DNA of 64,000 nt, taken from JAOARY01 sp045345765 (GTDB lineage: Bacteria; Bacillota; Clostridia; Peptostreptococcales; Peptostreptococcaceae). Numbering within the stretch: the stretch's first letter is position 1; each line of letters begins with the position of its first letter. Shown piece by piece: positions 17,683 through 27,200 of this stretch. The stretch lies in the NCBI GenBank assembly GCA_045345765.1, contig CP148265.1:1798001-1862000 (forward strand). The letters run 5' to 3'. A program made the position numbers and the translations under genes. The notes beneath the pieces were generated by a model. That model had not been told where the DNA came from. It saw only the letters and a program-made list of their open reading frames with translations, and did not search any database.

Positions 17683-17877
17683 ATGGATTTTACTTTTGCA
17701 TTTCAAATATTAAATACTGTTATTTTAATAGCAATACCAATAGTTTTGATAAAATATATATCAAAATATCTAAAGGAAAGAAAATTGCAAATGAAACAAT
17801 TAGATAAGGTTGCGAATGATGTTTCGAAAATGGCATTGGAATTACAAAAATTAAATAGTAAAATAAAATCTGAATAA
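17683..17877 (+). CDS. Small single-pass membrane protein with coiled coil
   Basis: Not recognised to family level. 64 aa with one N-terminal transmembrane helix (~7-26, IAIPIVLIKYI region) and a Lys/Gln/Leu-rich coiled-coil tail (KERKLQMKQLDKVANDVSKMALELQKLNSK), similar in layout to DUF4083-type small proteins. ATG with AAGGGGTGA. A terminator follows immediately. It has no cysteines, so it is not the iron-sulfur small subunit found with 4-hydroxyphenylacetate decarboxylase. Confidence 0.7.
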   Translation: MDFTFAFQILNTVILIAIPIVLIKYISKYLKERKLQMKQLDKVANDVSKMALELQKLNSKIKSE

Positions 17878-17880
17878 ATA

Positions 17881-17931
17881 AAAACATCTTGGTAGATTTT
17901 GATATAATAAAATTTACTAAGATGTTTTTTT
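17881..17931 (+). terminator. Terminator after the small membrane protein gene
   Basis: AAAACATCTTGGTAGATTTT pairs with AAAATTTACTAAGATGTTTT (two mismatches or wobbles), with a T run. Confidence 0.8.
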
Positions 17932-17955
17932 ATAACAATAAAAAGGGGGAATTTT

Positions 17956-18576
17956 GTGGATACAATATCTAAGACTAAGGATTTTGTAAAAGAAAGATTG
18001 ATGAATGAAAAATCAGGACATGACTATTGGCATACTATGAGGGTTTATAATAATGCTATTGATATTGCTAAAGATGAACAAAAGGAAAATGAATTAGATA
18101 TGATGGCAATAGAACTTGGAAGTTTGCTTCACGATATTGCTGACCATAAGTTTGGTTATGATGATGAGGATAGAAAAGAAATAATAGGAAAGTTTTTGAC
18201 TAAATTAGATGTAGATAGTCAGACTATAGATAATGTAATACATATAGCAAATAATATATCTTTTAAGAATAAGGATAAGAAAAACACAATAAATACTTTG
18301 GAAGGAAAGATTGTTCAGGATGCAGATAGACTTGATGCTATTGGAGCAATAGGTATTGCAAGAACATTTACTTTTGGAGGATTTTATAAAAGAGATATGT
18401 ATAATCCTACTGATGAGGATGATAATGAACATACAATAGCGCATTTTTATGATAAATTACTTTTGTTAAAGGATAGAATGAATACCAAAACAGGCAAACA
18501 AAAGGCTTTAAAAAGACATGAATATATGAATGAATTTTTAGACCAATTTTATGATGAATGGGAAGGCAAGAGATAA
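17956..18576 (+). CDS. HD-domain phosphohydrolase (YedJ-like)
   Basis: A 206-residue metal-dependent HD hydrolase. The metal ligands are visible as H in HDYWHTMRVYNNA, the HD pair in GSLLHDIADHKF, and D in QDADRLDAIGAIGIARTF. The helical pattern and the DRLDAIGA block match the YedJ/uncharacterised HD group. Substrate unknown, probably a nucleotide or phosphate ester. GTG start with AAGGGGGGA. It is monocistronic and is the last ordinary gene before the defence operon. Confidence 0.85.
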   Translation: MDTISKTKDFVKERLMNEKSGHDYWHTMRVYNNAIDIAKDEQKENELDMMAIELGSLLHDIADHKFGYDDEDRKEIIGKFLTKLDVDSQTIDNVIHIANNISFKNKDKKNTINTLEGKIVQDADRLDAIGAIGIARTFTFGGFYKRDMYNPTDEDDNEHTIAHFYDKLLLLKDRMNTKTGKQKALKRHEYMNEFLDQFYDEWEGKR

Positions 18577-18624
18577 ATTATTAGAAGAATAAAATTAAAT
18601 AAATTTGTAAATAAAAAAGATTAT

Positions 18625-18691
18625 AAAACTGTTTGGATAAATCATTTATTAATATCATGAATGATTAAATCTAAATAGTTTTATTTTTTTT
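18625..18691 (+). terminator. Terminator after the HD-domain gene
   Basis: AAAACTGTTTGGATAAATCATT pairs imperfectly with the segment ending AAATAGTTTT, followed by a T run; it isolates the defence operon from upstream transcription. Arms 18625-18646 and 18660-18682. Confidence 0.75.
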
Positions 18692-18753
18692 GTATTATTA
18701 TTCATTGAAACATTATAAAATTCCGAAAAAACGTGTATTTTAAATCAAAGTTT

Positions 18754-18762
18754 TGATACAAT
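18754..18762 (+). promoter_or_regulatory. Candidate extended -10 promoter of the RADAR-like operon
   Basis: TGA-TACAAT matches an extended -10 element (TGnTATAAT) with one mismatch, 47 bp upstream of the first ATG. The -35 region (TGTATT at 18734) is poor. Confidence 0.45.
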
Positions 18763-18808
18763 TAAAATTAAAGTAATAAAAATACATATAAAGAAAAGGT
18801 GAGAATTA

Positions 18809-20464
18809 ATGTCAAAGGGATGTAATGATAAAAAAGAAATAGTTATAACGCTATATACCACGAGTAAATATAAAGAAAATGAATTTAATCAAATGGTAAA
18901 TGGTGTAGTTGATGATACAAAGAAAAAAATATATAAATTTAAAGCACTTAAAAATAAGAAAGATATAAATGAACCACAGAAGATGAAAGATATTAAATCA
19001 TTTATGAAGCAAAAGACTTTGGAAGCATATAAAAAATATAAAAGACCTATAATTGTTGAACATACAATGCTTTCAATAACTCATTTTAATGGATTACCTA
19101 ATCATATAACAGGTGAATTTTGTGATAAGATGAGTAATTATGAAATATGCAAACAAATGGAAGGGATTAAATTAAGAGATGCTATAGCAAGAAGTGTAAT
19201 AGGGTTTTGTGATGGAAAAAAGATAGAAATTTTTGAAGGTATAGTACAAGGAACTATAGCTAATTCACCAATTGGAGATAATGGCTTTGGTTGGGATGAT
19301 ATATTTATTCAAAAAGGACATCATCTTACATATGCACAAATGAATTCTGATGAAAAGAACAAAATATCAATGAGAGGAAAAGCTTTACAAGAATTAATAG
19401 AGTATTTAAAACATAATACGGTGGACTTTTTCGATGAGTCGGATAGTAATTTAGAAGAATTAAAAAAAGATTTATTAGGATTACAAAAACATAAAGATGA
19501 ATCAAGTGAAGAATCAATTAAATCTAGCAAAGATAAAAATAATAAGAAATTGATATTATTTGTTGGTGCAGGTGTTCCAAGAAATTTAAAATTGCCATCT
19601 TGGTATGAACTTATGGAGGAAATAGGAGAAGACTTAGGTTTTGATAAAGATGTATTTATGGCTTCTGATACAGATTTCTTATCTTTAGCAGAATATGCTA
19701 GTATAGTTGATTTGGAAAAATTTAAAAATAAATGTATAGATAAGTTTAATTTAGATAAATTAGATAAAGAAAAGTTGGATATAAATTATGAAATTGATAG
19801 ATCTAATATATATAGGTATATGGTCAAACTAAAGCCTGAAAGAATATATACAACTAATTATGAAGATACAATAAAAGAGGCTTTTAGGATACATGGAAAT
19901 TTGAATGTAAACACAGTGAAATTACATGGAGATATAAAAAATTTAGAGGGACAAAAGGTTAAGAATTTGGATGATTTAAATAAAAATATGGTGTTAACTG
20001 AATCGGGTTATTTTAATGCTATTAAATGTATAGATGATAATAACGGAAATTGTGGGTCAAATATATATGGAGATTTAGCAGAAGATTTAGGAGCAAATAA
20101 GGAAAATATAATTATTTTCTTAGGATATAGTTTGAGTGATTTTAATATAAGATATTTCTTAGAAAAATGTAGAGAAAAGGCAAACAAAGAAGAAAATAAA
20201 GAAGAAAATAAAAATAAATTCTATATGTTCACAACAACGCCAAATCCAATACAAGAAAAAATATTAAACCATAGAGATATAAAAATAATTTACGGAAAAG
20301 ATCCAGAACCAAAGCAAGCATTAAAAAAATTCTTATACGATATTGTGGAAGCAAAAAATTATAATTTAAATGACGATAATCAAAATTTAAACCAGAATTC
20401 AAATAAAGAGATTCAAAGAAAGGATAATGATAATTCAAAAGAAGAAAATAAGGAGGGTGAATAG
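18809..20464 (+). CDS. HAM1/ITPase-like - SIR2 fusion protein, putative inosine-nucleotide-gated NADase
   Basis: 551 aa, two domains. Residues ~10-200 match ITPA/RdgB pyrophosphatases: TTSKYKENEF (17-26, nucleotide loop), conserved Glu55, IIVEHTML at 81-88 where ITPA has LVEDTCL, NGLPNHITGEF, and GFGWDDIF (159-166) with EKNKISMRGKALQEL (182-196). The catalytic Asp is His85, and His of the SHR base-recognition triad is Met188. Residues ~245-510 form a SIR2 NADase: FVGAGVPRN (GAG 253-255), TTNYE (348-352), KLHGD (His373), FLGYSLSD (437-444); Asn350 and His373 are intact. Acidic linker and tail. It heads an operon with RdrA- and RdrB-like genes, so the HAM1 part probably senses deaminated nucleotides and gates NAD+ depletion (inference). 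Confidence 0.85.
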   Translation: MSKGCNDKKEIVITLYTTSKYKENEFNQMVNGVVDDTKKKIYKFKALKNKKDINEPQKMKDIKSFMKQKTLEAYKKYKRPIIVEHTMLSITHFNGLPNHITGEFCDKMSNYEICKQMEGIKLRDAIARSVIGFCDGKKIEIFEGIVQGTIANSPIGDNGFGWDDIFIQKGHHLTYAQMNSDEKNKISMRGKALQELIEYLKHNTVDFFDESDSNLEELKKDLLGLQKHKDESSEESIKSSKDKNNKKLILFVGAGVPRNLKLPSWYELMEEIGEDLGFDKDVFMASDTDFLSLAEYASIVDLEKFKNKCIDKFNLDKLDKEKLDINYEIDRSNIYRYMVKLKPERIYTTNYEDTIKEAFRIHGNLNVNTVKLHGDIKNLEGQKVKNLDDLNKNMVLTESGYFNAIKCIDDNNGNCGSNIYGDLAEDLGANKENIIIFLGYSLSDFNIRYFLEKCREKANKEENKEENKNKFYMFTTTPNPIQEKILNHRDIKIIYGKDPEPKQALKKFLYDIVEAKNYNLNDDNQNLNQNSNKEIQRKDNDNSKEENKEGE

Positions 20465-20558
20465 AGCAAATAAATTATATAAAAATATCAATGCTGATAT
20501 GTTTATTACTAAGCTTGATAATTATGATAGTGAAATTACATTAAAGGGAGATTGTAAT

Positions 20559-23500
20559 ATGGCAGATAATAATATGAAAATAGGTTCAAGAAGACTTACT
20601 GTTAAAGAGTTAGAAGTTCTTTTAAAGGATTATACAAATATATATGAACAAATAAATTCTATTAGAGATAATGCATGGGAATTAAAAAATAAAATAAGAA
20701 ATGATGAAAATTATAGAAAAATAGTAGAAGAAGAACCAGAATTTATTAAGCATCATAATAATGTATTTTCGATACTTGGAACTAGAGGAAGTGGAAAATC
20801 ATCTATATTAATTAGTATCAAATATACTATAATGAATCAAATTATAAAAAGAAAAAATGGTGCTAAGGAGATTTTTGAGTATGACTCAAAAGGTCAAAAA
20901 ATATCATATGATATAGAAGCACATGATACGGTACTTCCTATAATTGCACCTCAAGATATGGATGAAGATAGCGAATCACTTGGGTGGATAATTGGTTTTT
21001 TTGAAAAAGAAGTAGAAAAAAGTGAAAGATTATATATTGAAGATAGAAGAATATTTGATTATCAAAATGAGAATTGTAATTTATGTTCGAATAGAATAAT
21101 TAATAAGAATCCACTTAAAGAATCTTATGATAAGCTCAAAGAAGCATATTTTAAGAGAAAAAAAGATTATAAAAATAGACTTATGGATGTAAATTCGGAT
21201 TCAGATTATATTGAGCTTAAAGGAGAAACTCTATGTCAAGATGTTAGTTTGGCTAAAAAATTTAAGGGATTTATAGATGAATTTGTGAAGTATAAAAGCG
21301 CAGTAGCAAAAAGAAAATATAACGAAAGTGTTAAAGAACCCTTAGTATTTGTATTCTTTGATGATGTAGATATAAGCACAAAAAAATGTATAGATGTGTT
21401 AGAAACCATAATAAGATATCTAGCACATTCTAATATAGTTACTTTTGTATCTGGAAATTATAAGACGTTTGAGGAAACAATAACCTTAAGATATTTGGAG
21501 CAAGATGGTCTTTTGGATAAAGAACTTCAAGAGATTAATTTTACAAATTCAACAAATGACTTAAAGAATAATGCAATTACAATAAGAAAAAAATTAACTT
21601 ATGATTACCTAAAAAAAGTGCTTTCACCTGCACTTAGATATCATCTTACTAAAATTAAGGATGAAGATAAATATAATTTTGCTTATAGGATTGTTGAGGA
21701 TGAAAATGAAGAAAAAACATCAGAAAAAGATGATGGTGTGCAATTATATAAATTGATAGAAGAAGCGTTTGGTTTGGATGATGATAATTTTATGAAATAT
21801 GAATTGGTATATCCAACTGATGAAAAGAAATATGAAGTGATGAATAAGTTCTTTATGCCATTTGATAATAAACCGAGAGGTCTTATAAATATTTATTACT
21901 ATCTAAATTCTATGTGGGATAAAGTAAAGCTTGAGCTCAAAAAACAAGGAGAAGATAAAAAGAAAAAGATATTAAAAGATATATGGACTGAATCAGAATT
22001 AAATAAATTCCTTACCATAATAATAACATCTAATTCAAGATTAGATATATATAGAAAAACGATAAAGGATGTAATAAAGATAAAGAAAAATTATGATGGA
22101 GAGATAGATGTTGATGTTGATTATTTTCAAATATGTGAAGGTGAAGAATTTGAAAATATAATAGGGGATAAAAACACAAGATTGCAAGTATTGATTCTAG
22201 GTTTATTTTTTGATGGATTGATAAGTAATTTGATTTCAGTATTAAGAAATACTAATAAAAATTATAATGATATTTTCATTCAAGATGAAAAATATGATGA
22301 ATATAAGTTGGTATGTGATTTTTTGGAGAATTCAATAGCAAAACAAGCTAAAAAAAATTTTGATATAAAATTAATATATAAAACAAATCAAGTTTTTGAT
22401 ATTTTATATTTTTATCAACATGCATTAAATTATAGATATGATATAAAATATGGGAATATAAACTATATAAATTTTATGGAGTATTTAAAGTCAATAGAAC
22501 AGAATGATTCAAGTTCTAAAATAAAAGATGAGGATAGAATAGTAAAAATTATAAAAGTAAAATTAATAGAAAAGGATATTTTATTAGAGTCAATATTAAG
22601 AGTTCAGAATTTAAATTTTTTAAAGTTAAAAAATGATTTAAAAAATAATATTTTGAAAGATATATATGGAGAGTTATGTGTAAAATATAAAAAATATAAA
22701 AATATAGATATAGAAAAAATAATTATAAAAATACTAGAAACAGAGGATTTTGATTGTTGTAGTTTTATTTATGATGACAAATACATAGAAAATTATAGTG
22801 AAATAGAAAAAATATTCTGGTATATAAGCAGTATAAAACAGTTTAAATGGTCATTACTTAAAAAGGAGTACTTTGGAAGGCAAAAAGGAACTAATCTATA
22901 TAATATAGAAATCATAGCAAAATCTGATGTTTCATTGTATATAGAAACTATAAAAGAATTTGAAGTTAATGGTGATATCTATGATTTAGATGAACTTGGA
23001 GTGAAACTGATTGAATATATAAAAAAATTTTTAAATATAAAAAAAATAGTAAATTATAGCTATATAGTAATAAAAAAATATTCAGAACATGGCAGAGAGT
23101 TATTAGAATCTACGATTGATAAAAGTAATAGAGAAATTTCATATGATGAGTTTATGGAACGAATTTTAGAAGAAATGGATAACGACGAAACGGAAGATTT
23201 ATCTTCTTTAGTGCAAACTTTTTATGAGTACATCAAAAAACAGACAAAGGGTCAAAGTTTAGATTTAGAAAGAGCTAATTTTGATATGTATATAAAACGT
23301 TTTTTGACTAGAAAAGAACATTCCAATTATAATTATATAGAAAGATATGCTTATCATATATCTCAATTTGAAAATAAAATTATTAGCAATGTATTAGGTT
23401 TGGATGATATTTTTCTTGAAACACAATATTTGATAAATCAAATAATTGAATGTAATGAAGATTATTTTGATTTTAACTTTAATGATTTAATAAATTGTGA

Positions 23501-24284
23501 GAAAGCAAAATTGAATGAAGTTATTTTTAAGAAAATTTATAAATTGATAGATTTATATACTAAAAAATTCGAAGAATTAAAATTTATGTATAAATTAGAA
23601 CATATTTTAGGTAGATTTAAATATTGTGTTAAAAATTTATGTCCGAATGAAAATATAAGAAATAATTATAAAATTATATACGGAGATGAATATATTTTAA
23701 AGTATAAAAATTTAGAACCTAGAATTGTTGAAAAAGATGAAAATAGTTTGGAATTTTTAGAAAGAAAGGATATTGAAGAGTTGCTAGATCCAAATAAACT
23801 TATAATCAATAGACTTTATAAAATGATAAATAATAATGAAAAAATAGATATAAAATTATTAAAAAATGCAATTTATAATAAGTGTGAAAAGTTTAAGAAA
23901 GAAAGAATAAAAGATAATAAAATTATAGTATCAATACCATATAAAGTATGTGAGAAAGATTATATTAACATGGAGAAGGAAGGTGTTAAACTTAAAAAAG
24001 ATGTAAGTAGAAGTCAATATACAATAGATGACTTAAATGAAATACACGTATTGGAAAAATATTTAAAGAAAAATATAATGGTGAACTGGTTTTCTGAAGA
24101 AAATGAATCTGCTTTTATGGATTTTTTATCATATATTATTTATTATACGTTTATTTATAAAAAAGAAATGAGCAAAAAAGAAAATTTTGACAAAAATGAA
24201 AAAATATTTAGAAAAATTTATACAGAACTAAAAGAAATATTTGAAAAAGAATCTAAAAATAAAAGGGTAGAATTATTAGACTAA
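20559..24284 (+). CDS. rdrA: RdrA-like large P-loop ATPase
   Basis: About 1241 aa. Walker A GTRGSGKSS is at residues 74-82 and Walker B LVFVFFDDVD at 262-271, followed by VTFVSGNYK (sensor-like) and a PRGLINIYYYLN block. The remaining ~800 residues are helical, Lys/Asp/Ile-rich and unrecognised. Together with a deaminase gene 14 bp downstream this fits RADAR RdrA, although it is longer than the roughly 900 aa I recall for that protein. ATG 20559 is chosen for the AAGGGAG upstream; an open frame extends back to 20427 inside the previous gene, and AGGAGG at 20451 could instead serve a start in that extension. A CxxC pair (NCNLCSN) lies near residue 173. Confidence 0.75.
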   Translation: MADNNMKIGSRRLTVKELEVLLKDYTNIYEQINSIRDNAWELKNKIRNDENYRKIVEEEPEFIKHHNNVFSILGTRGSGKSSILISIKYTIMNQIIKRKNGAKEIFEYDSKGQKISYDIEAHDTVLPIIAPQDMDEDSESLGWIIGFFEKEVEKSERLYIEDRRIFDYQNENCNLCSNRIINKNPLKESYDKLKEAYFKRKKDYKNRLMDVNSDSDYIELKGETLCQDVSLAKKFKGFIDEFVKYKSAVAKRKYNESVKEPLVFVFFDDVDISTKKCIDVLETIIRYLAHSNIVTFVSGNYKTFEETITLRYLEQDGLLDKELQEINFTNSTNDLKNNAITIRKKLTYDYLKKVLSPALRYHLTKIKDEDKYNFAYRIVEDENEEKTSEKDDGVQLYKLIEEAFGLDDDNFMKYELVYPTDEKKYEVMNKFFMPFDNKPRGLINIYYYLNSMWDKVKLELKKQGEDKKKKILKDIWTESELNKFLTIIITSNSRLDIYRKTIKDVIKIKKNYDGEIDVDVDYFQICEGEEFENIIGDKNTRLQVLILGLFFDGLISNLISVLRNTNKNYNDIFIQDEKYDEYKLVCDFLENSIAKQAKKNFDIKLIYKTNQVFDILYFYQHALNYRYDIKYGNINYINFMEYLKSIEQNDSSSKIKDEDRIVKIIKVKLIEKDILLESILRVQNLNFLKLKNDLKNNILKDIYGELCVKYKKYKNIDIEKIIIKILETEDFDCCSFIYDDKYIENYSEIEKIFWYISSIKQFKWSLLKKEYFGRQKGTNLYNIEIIAKSDVSLYIETIKEFEVNGDIYDLDELGVKLIEYIKKFLNIKKIVNYSYIVIKKYSEHGRELLESTIDKSNREISYDEFMERILEEMDNDETEDLSSLVQTFYEYIKKQTKGQSLDLERANFDMYIKRFLTRKEHSNYNYIERYAYHISQFENKIISNVLGLDDIFLETQYLINQIIECNEDYFDFNFNDLINCEKAKLNEVIFKKIYKLIDLYTKKFEELKFMYKLEHILGRFKYCVKNLCPNENIRNNYKIIYGDEYILKYKNLEPRIVEKDENSLEFLERKDIEELLDPNKLIINRLYKMINNNEKIDIKLLKNAIYNKCEKFKKERIKDNKIIVSIPYKVCEKDYINMEKEGVKLKKDVSRSQYTIDDLNEIHVLEKYLKKNIMVNWFSEENESAFMDFLSYIIYYTFIYKKEMSKKENFDKNEKIFRKIYTELKEIFEKESKNKRVELLD

Positions 24285-24298
24285 AAGGATGTGTTGAT

Positions 24299-27200
24299 AT
24301 GAAAAATTCTAAGAGTATGAGAACCATTGATCTTATGATTAAGACATCCTTACTTCCTATAACTCAGGTGGAATACTTTGGTGTAGATATATTAGGTCTA
24401 AATGAGCCACAAAGAAAAGACTATATATACAAAAGCCTTAACAACCATATGAATATAGATAATCTTGATGAAATCAATTTATTTTGGGATTTATTTTATA
24501 ACAAGAGAAAGCTAAGTAAGATAAAGAAATTAGAAGACAAATACAAATCATTAATAAGCAGAAGGAATATTGATAAATCACTTGATGTGAAGCTAATATA
24601 TAAAAATAATATAAAATATCAGCACAACAATTATATTATAGATTTGCTTACTCAATTTAGTGAGACATTCATATCTCAAAGAGACTCTAGGTTAGTATTC
24701 AAATACTGGGAAACAGAAAAAAATAAATATTTTAAGACATACAAAGGAATCAATAAGGTACTTGTATGGAACAGTTTAAACAGATATCTTGCTACAGATA
24801 TACTAGGAGTATTATATTTGATTAACAATGGTGTTAAGAATGAAGAATACCTACAAGATTATTATTCAAACATTGCATTAGAAGATATGCAATTAGAAAA
24901 AGTATTAAAAAAAGGGCTTGCAGAAACACATCTGCATGCCTCTGCTTCTAGGGATTTTTATTCTACATGGCAAAACTTAATGTCACCATACAATCAAAAT
25001 GCAAAAATAGGGTTATTGGATAAAGTTCAAGTCATATCTAATAAGAACAAAAGCTTAAAGAAGCTTGTAAGAATAGCAAGTATATATAGAATGCTTATGG
25101 CTTATTATATAAAAAACAAAAATAAAATGCTGAAAAACTTATGTTTTGGATGCTTTATAGAAAACATTTATTATAAAAATTTTGAAAAGCCATGTTCTAA
25201 ATATGAAAGTAATCATAATAAAGATAATTTCAAAGAAATTAATAATAAAAATGTATGTGATTATGAGGATGCAGATTGTATAGTAGATATTTATTACAAG
25301 AAGACTAAATTAAGAATGTTTTTAGAAAAATTGGCTAAGATTGATTATTCTAATATAGAGAAATTTTCATTAGATGAATTAGATGGTTTTTATAAGATTA
25401 TATTTGAGGATATTTTGGGATTGAGAAAGAAGAGGATTGATAATAAAAAAAGTGAGAGTTCAAAGGATATAATTGATTTTATTTTATTTGAACAAGATTA
25501 TGATTATAATTCAAATATCAAGACTTATAGTGAAAATATATTTTTATTTAGATTAATAAATTTTTTAAAGAAAACACAAAATGCAAAGTATGATGAAAAT
25601 ATAGATTTTTTTAAAAGTTTTAAATCTGTTAGTAGTGAACTAAAAAATATAGTACATGGAGATTATTTGCTTAGTGAGTTTTTTGTAAATTATTTAAAAA
25701 TAAAAAATGAAGTATTTACTTTATTAGTTCAAGGAAATCAAATAAAAGGTCTTCTTAATTTTCAAAATTATTTTAAAAGGTCTACAAAAATCAGTAGGTT
25801 AGAAGATGAACTCGATATGTGGGAATATAGATTCAGATATTTGTTAAAAGACGAGAATCTTAGAAAGTTAGAAATAAGAATAGCACCACCATCTGCCAAA
25901 GATAATAAGAAGAAATTAAGAAATCAATCGAATATAAAAGATGATATGAAAAAAGAACTTAAAAAAATTTTTGAATCATATTTAAAGGCAATTGCTCATT
26001 ATATGGATTTTGATTATGAAAAAGTAAAAAATTTAGTCGAGCAAAAAGATAAGTATCCAAATTCTAATTATGATAGTTATACCAATGATGATATAAGATT
26101 TTTAAGAACTAAGATAAGAAGAAATATACCTAAGCTATCTATAATATATCACTTTATAAAGAGTGATGATTTTGATGTTGATAAGAAATGCTATATAGAG
26201 TATGAAAAGGAGTACCAAAGAGAGAATTTATATTTTGAAGAACATAGAACTATTTATGATATGCAAGCAAAATCAATAGTGGAATTAAGAAGAGATATAA
26301 GTAATTTATCTTACTATGTAGTGGGATTTGATGCAGCTAGTATCGAAGACTATACAGATCCTTGGGTGTTTGCACCTATATATGAAGATGTAAGAGATAG
26401 CAAACGTTTTATGTTTGATAAGAATCACAAAAAAATGCAATCCCTTAATTTTACTTTCCATGCTGGTGAAGATTTTAGGCATATATTAACGGGACTTAGA
26501 AGAATTGATGAATCAATAAAATTCTATAAATATCATGCAGGAGATAGAATTGGGCATGCAATTGCACTTGGTCTTAATTTGGATTATTGGCAGAAGAAAC
26601 ATCCTATTGTTATAATGCCTAAGATTGAGTATCTTGAGAATTTGGTTTGGCTTTGGGGACTATGTAAATACAAAGATACAATAATTGATTTAGGATATTT
26701 GGAAAGAAAGATAATGGATATATGTAAAGATATATATATGAACACAGAGGGAATTACAATATATCTTTTGTGGGAGGTATATGAAGCTAAGTTTCAAACA
26801 ACAAATGATTTTATAAATAATATAAAACAGAAAAAAGACTGTATTTTAAATGGACTAAGAGAGAATAATAATGATTTAGACGAAATAGTAGATGATATAG
26901 ACTTTGATATTTGGGATGAAGATTGCAATTTAGGATGTTTAAATATAAATCAAGACAATAAGAAAAATGAGTCGAAGAATATTAAAAAACCTTGTTTTAG
27001 ATGGGATAAAGAAAAATTAAAACTGGCTTATCATTGTAAGGTTATATTAAATAGAATGAGAGAGCCTATGAATGTTGAAGTTCCAAGAGATAAAATAGAT
27101 ATATTAAAAGAAATCCAAGAAATAATAAGAAATAAGGTAAGTAATAGTGGAATTATTGTAGAGACTAATCCTAGTTCTAATACTGCTCTTGGAGAGATTG

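Noticed and set aside
17683..17877. Possible small subunit (HpdC-like) of the glycyl-radical enzyme
   Set aside because: It has a transmembrane helix and no cysteines, whereas HpdC carries iron-sulfur cysteines. It also lies 167 bp away.
20229..20438. 69-codon antisense frame inside the HAM1-SIR2 gene
   Set aside because: Shadow of the Asn/Lys-rich C-terminal tail; no ribosome site.
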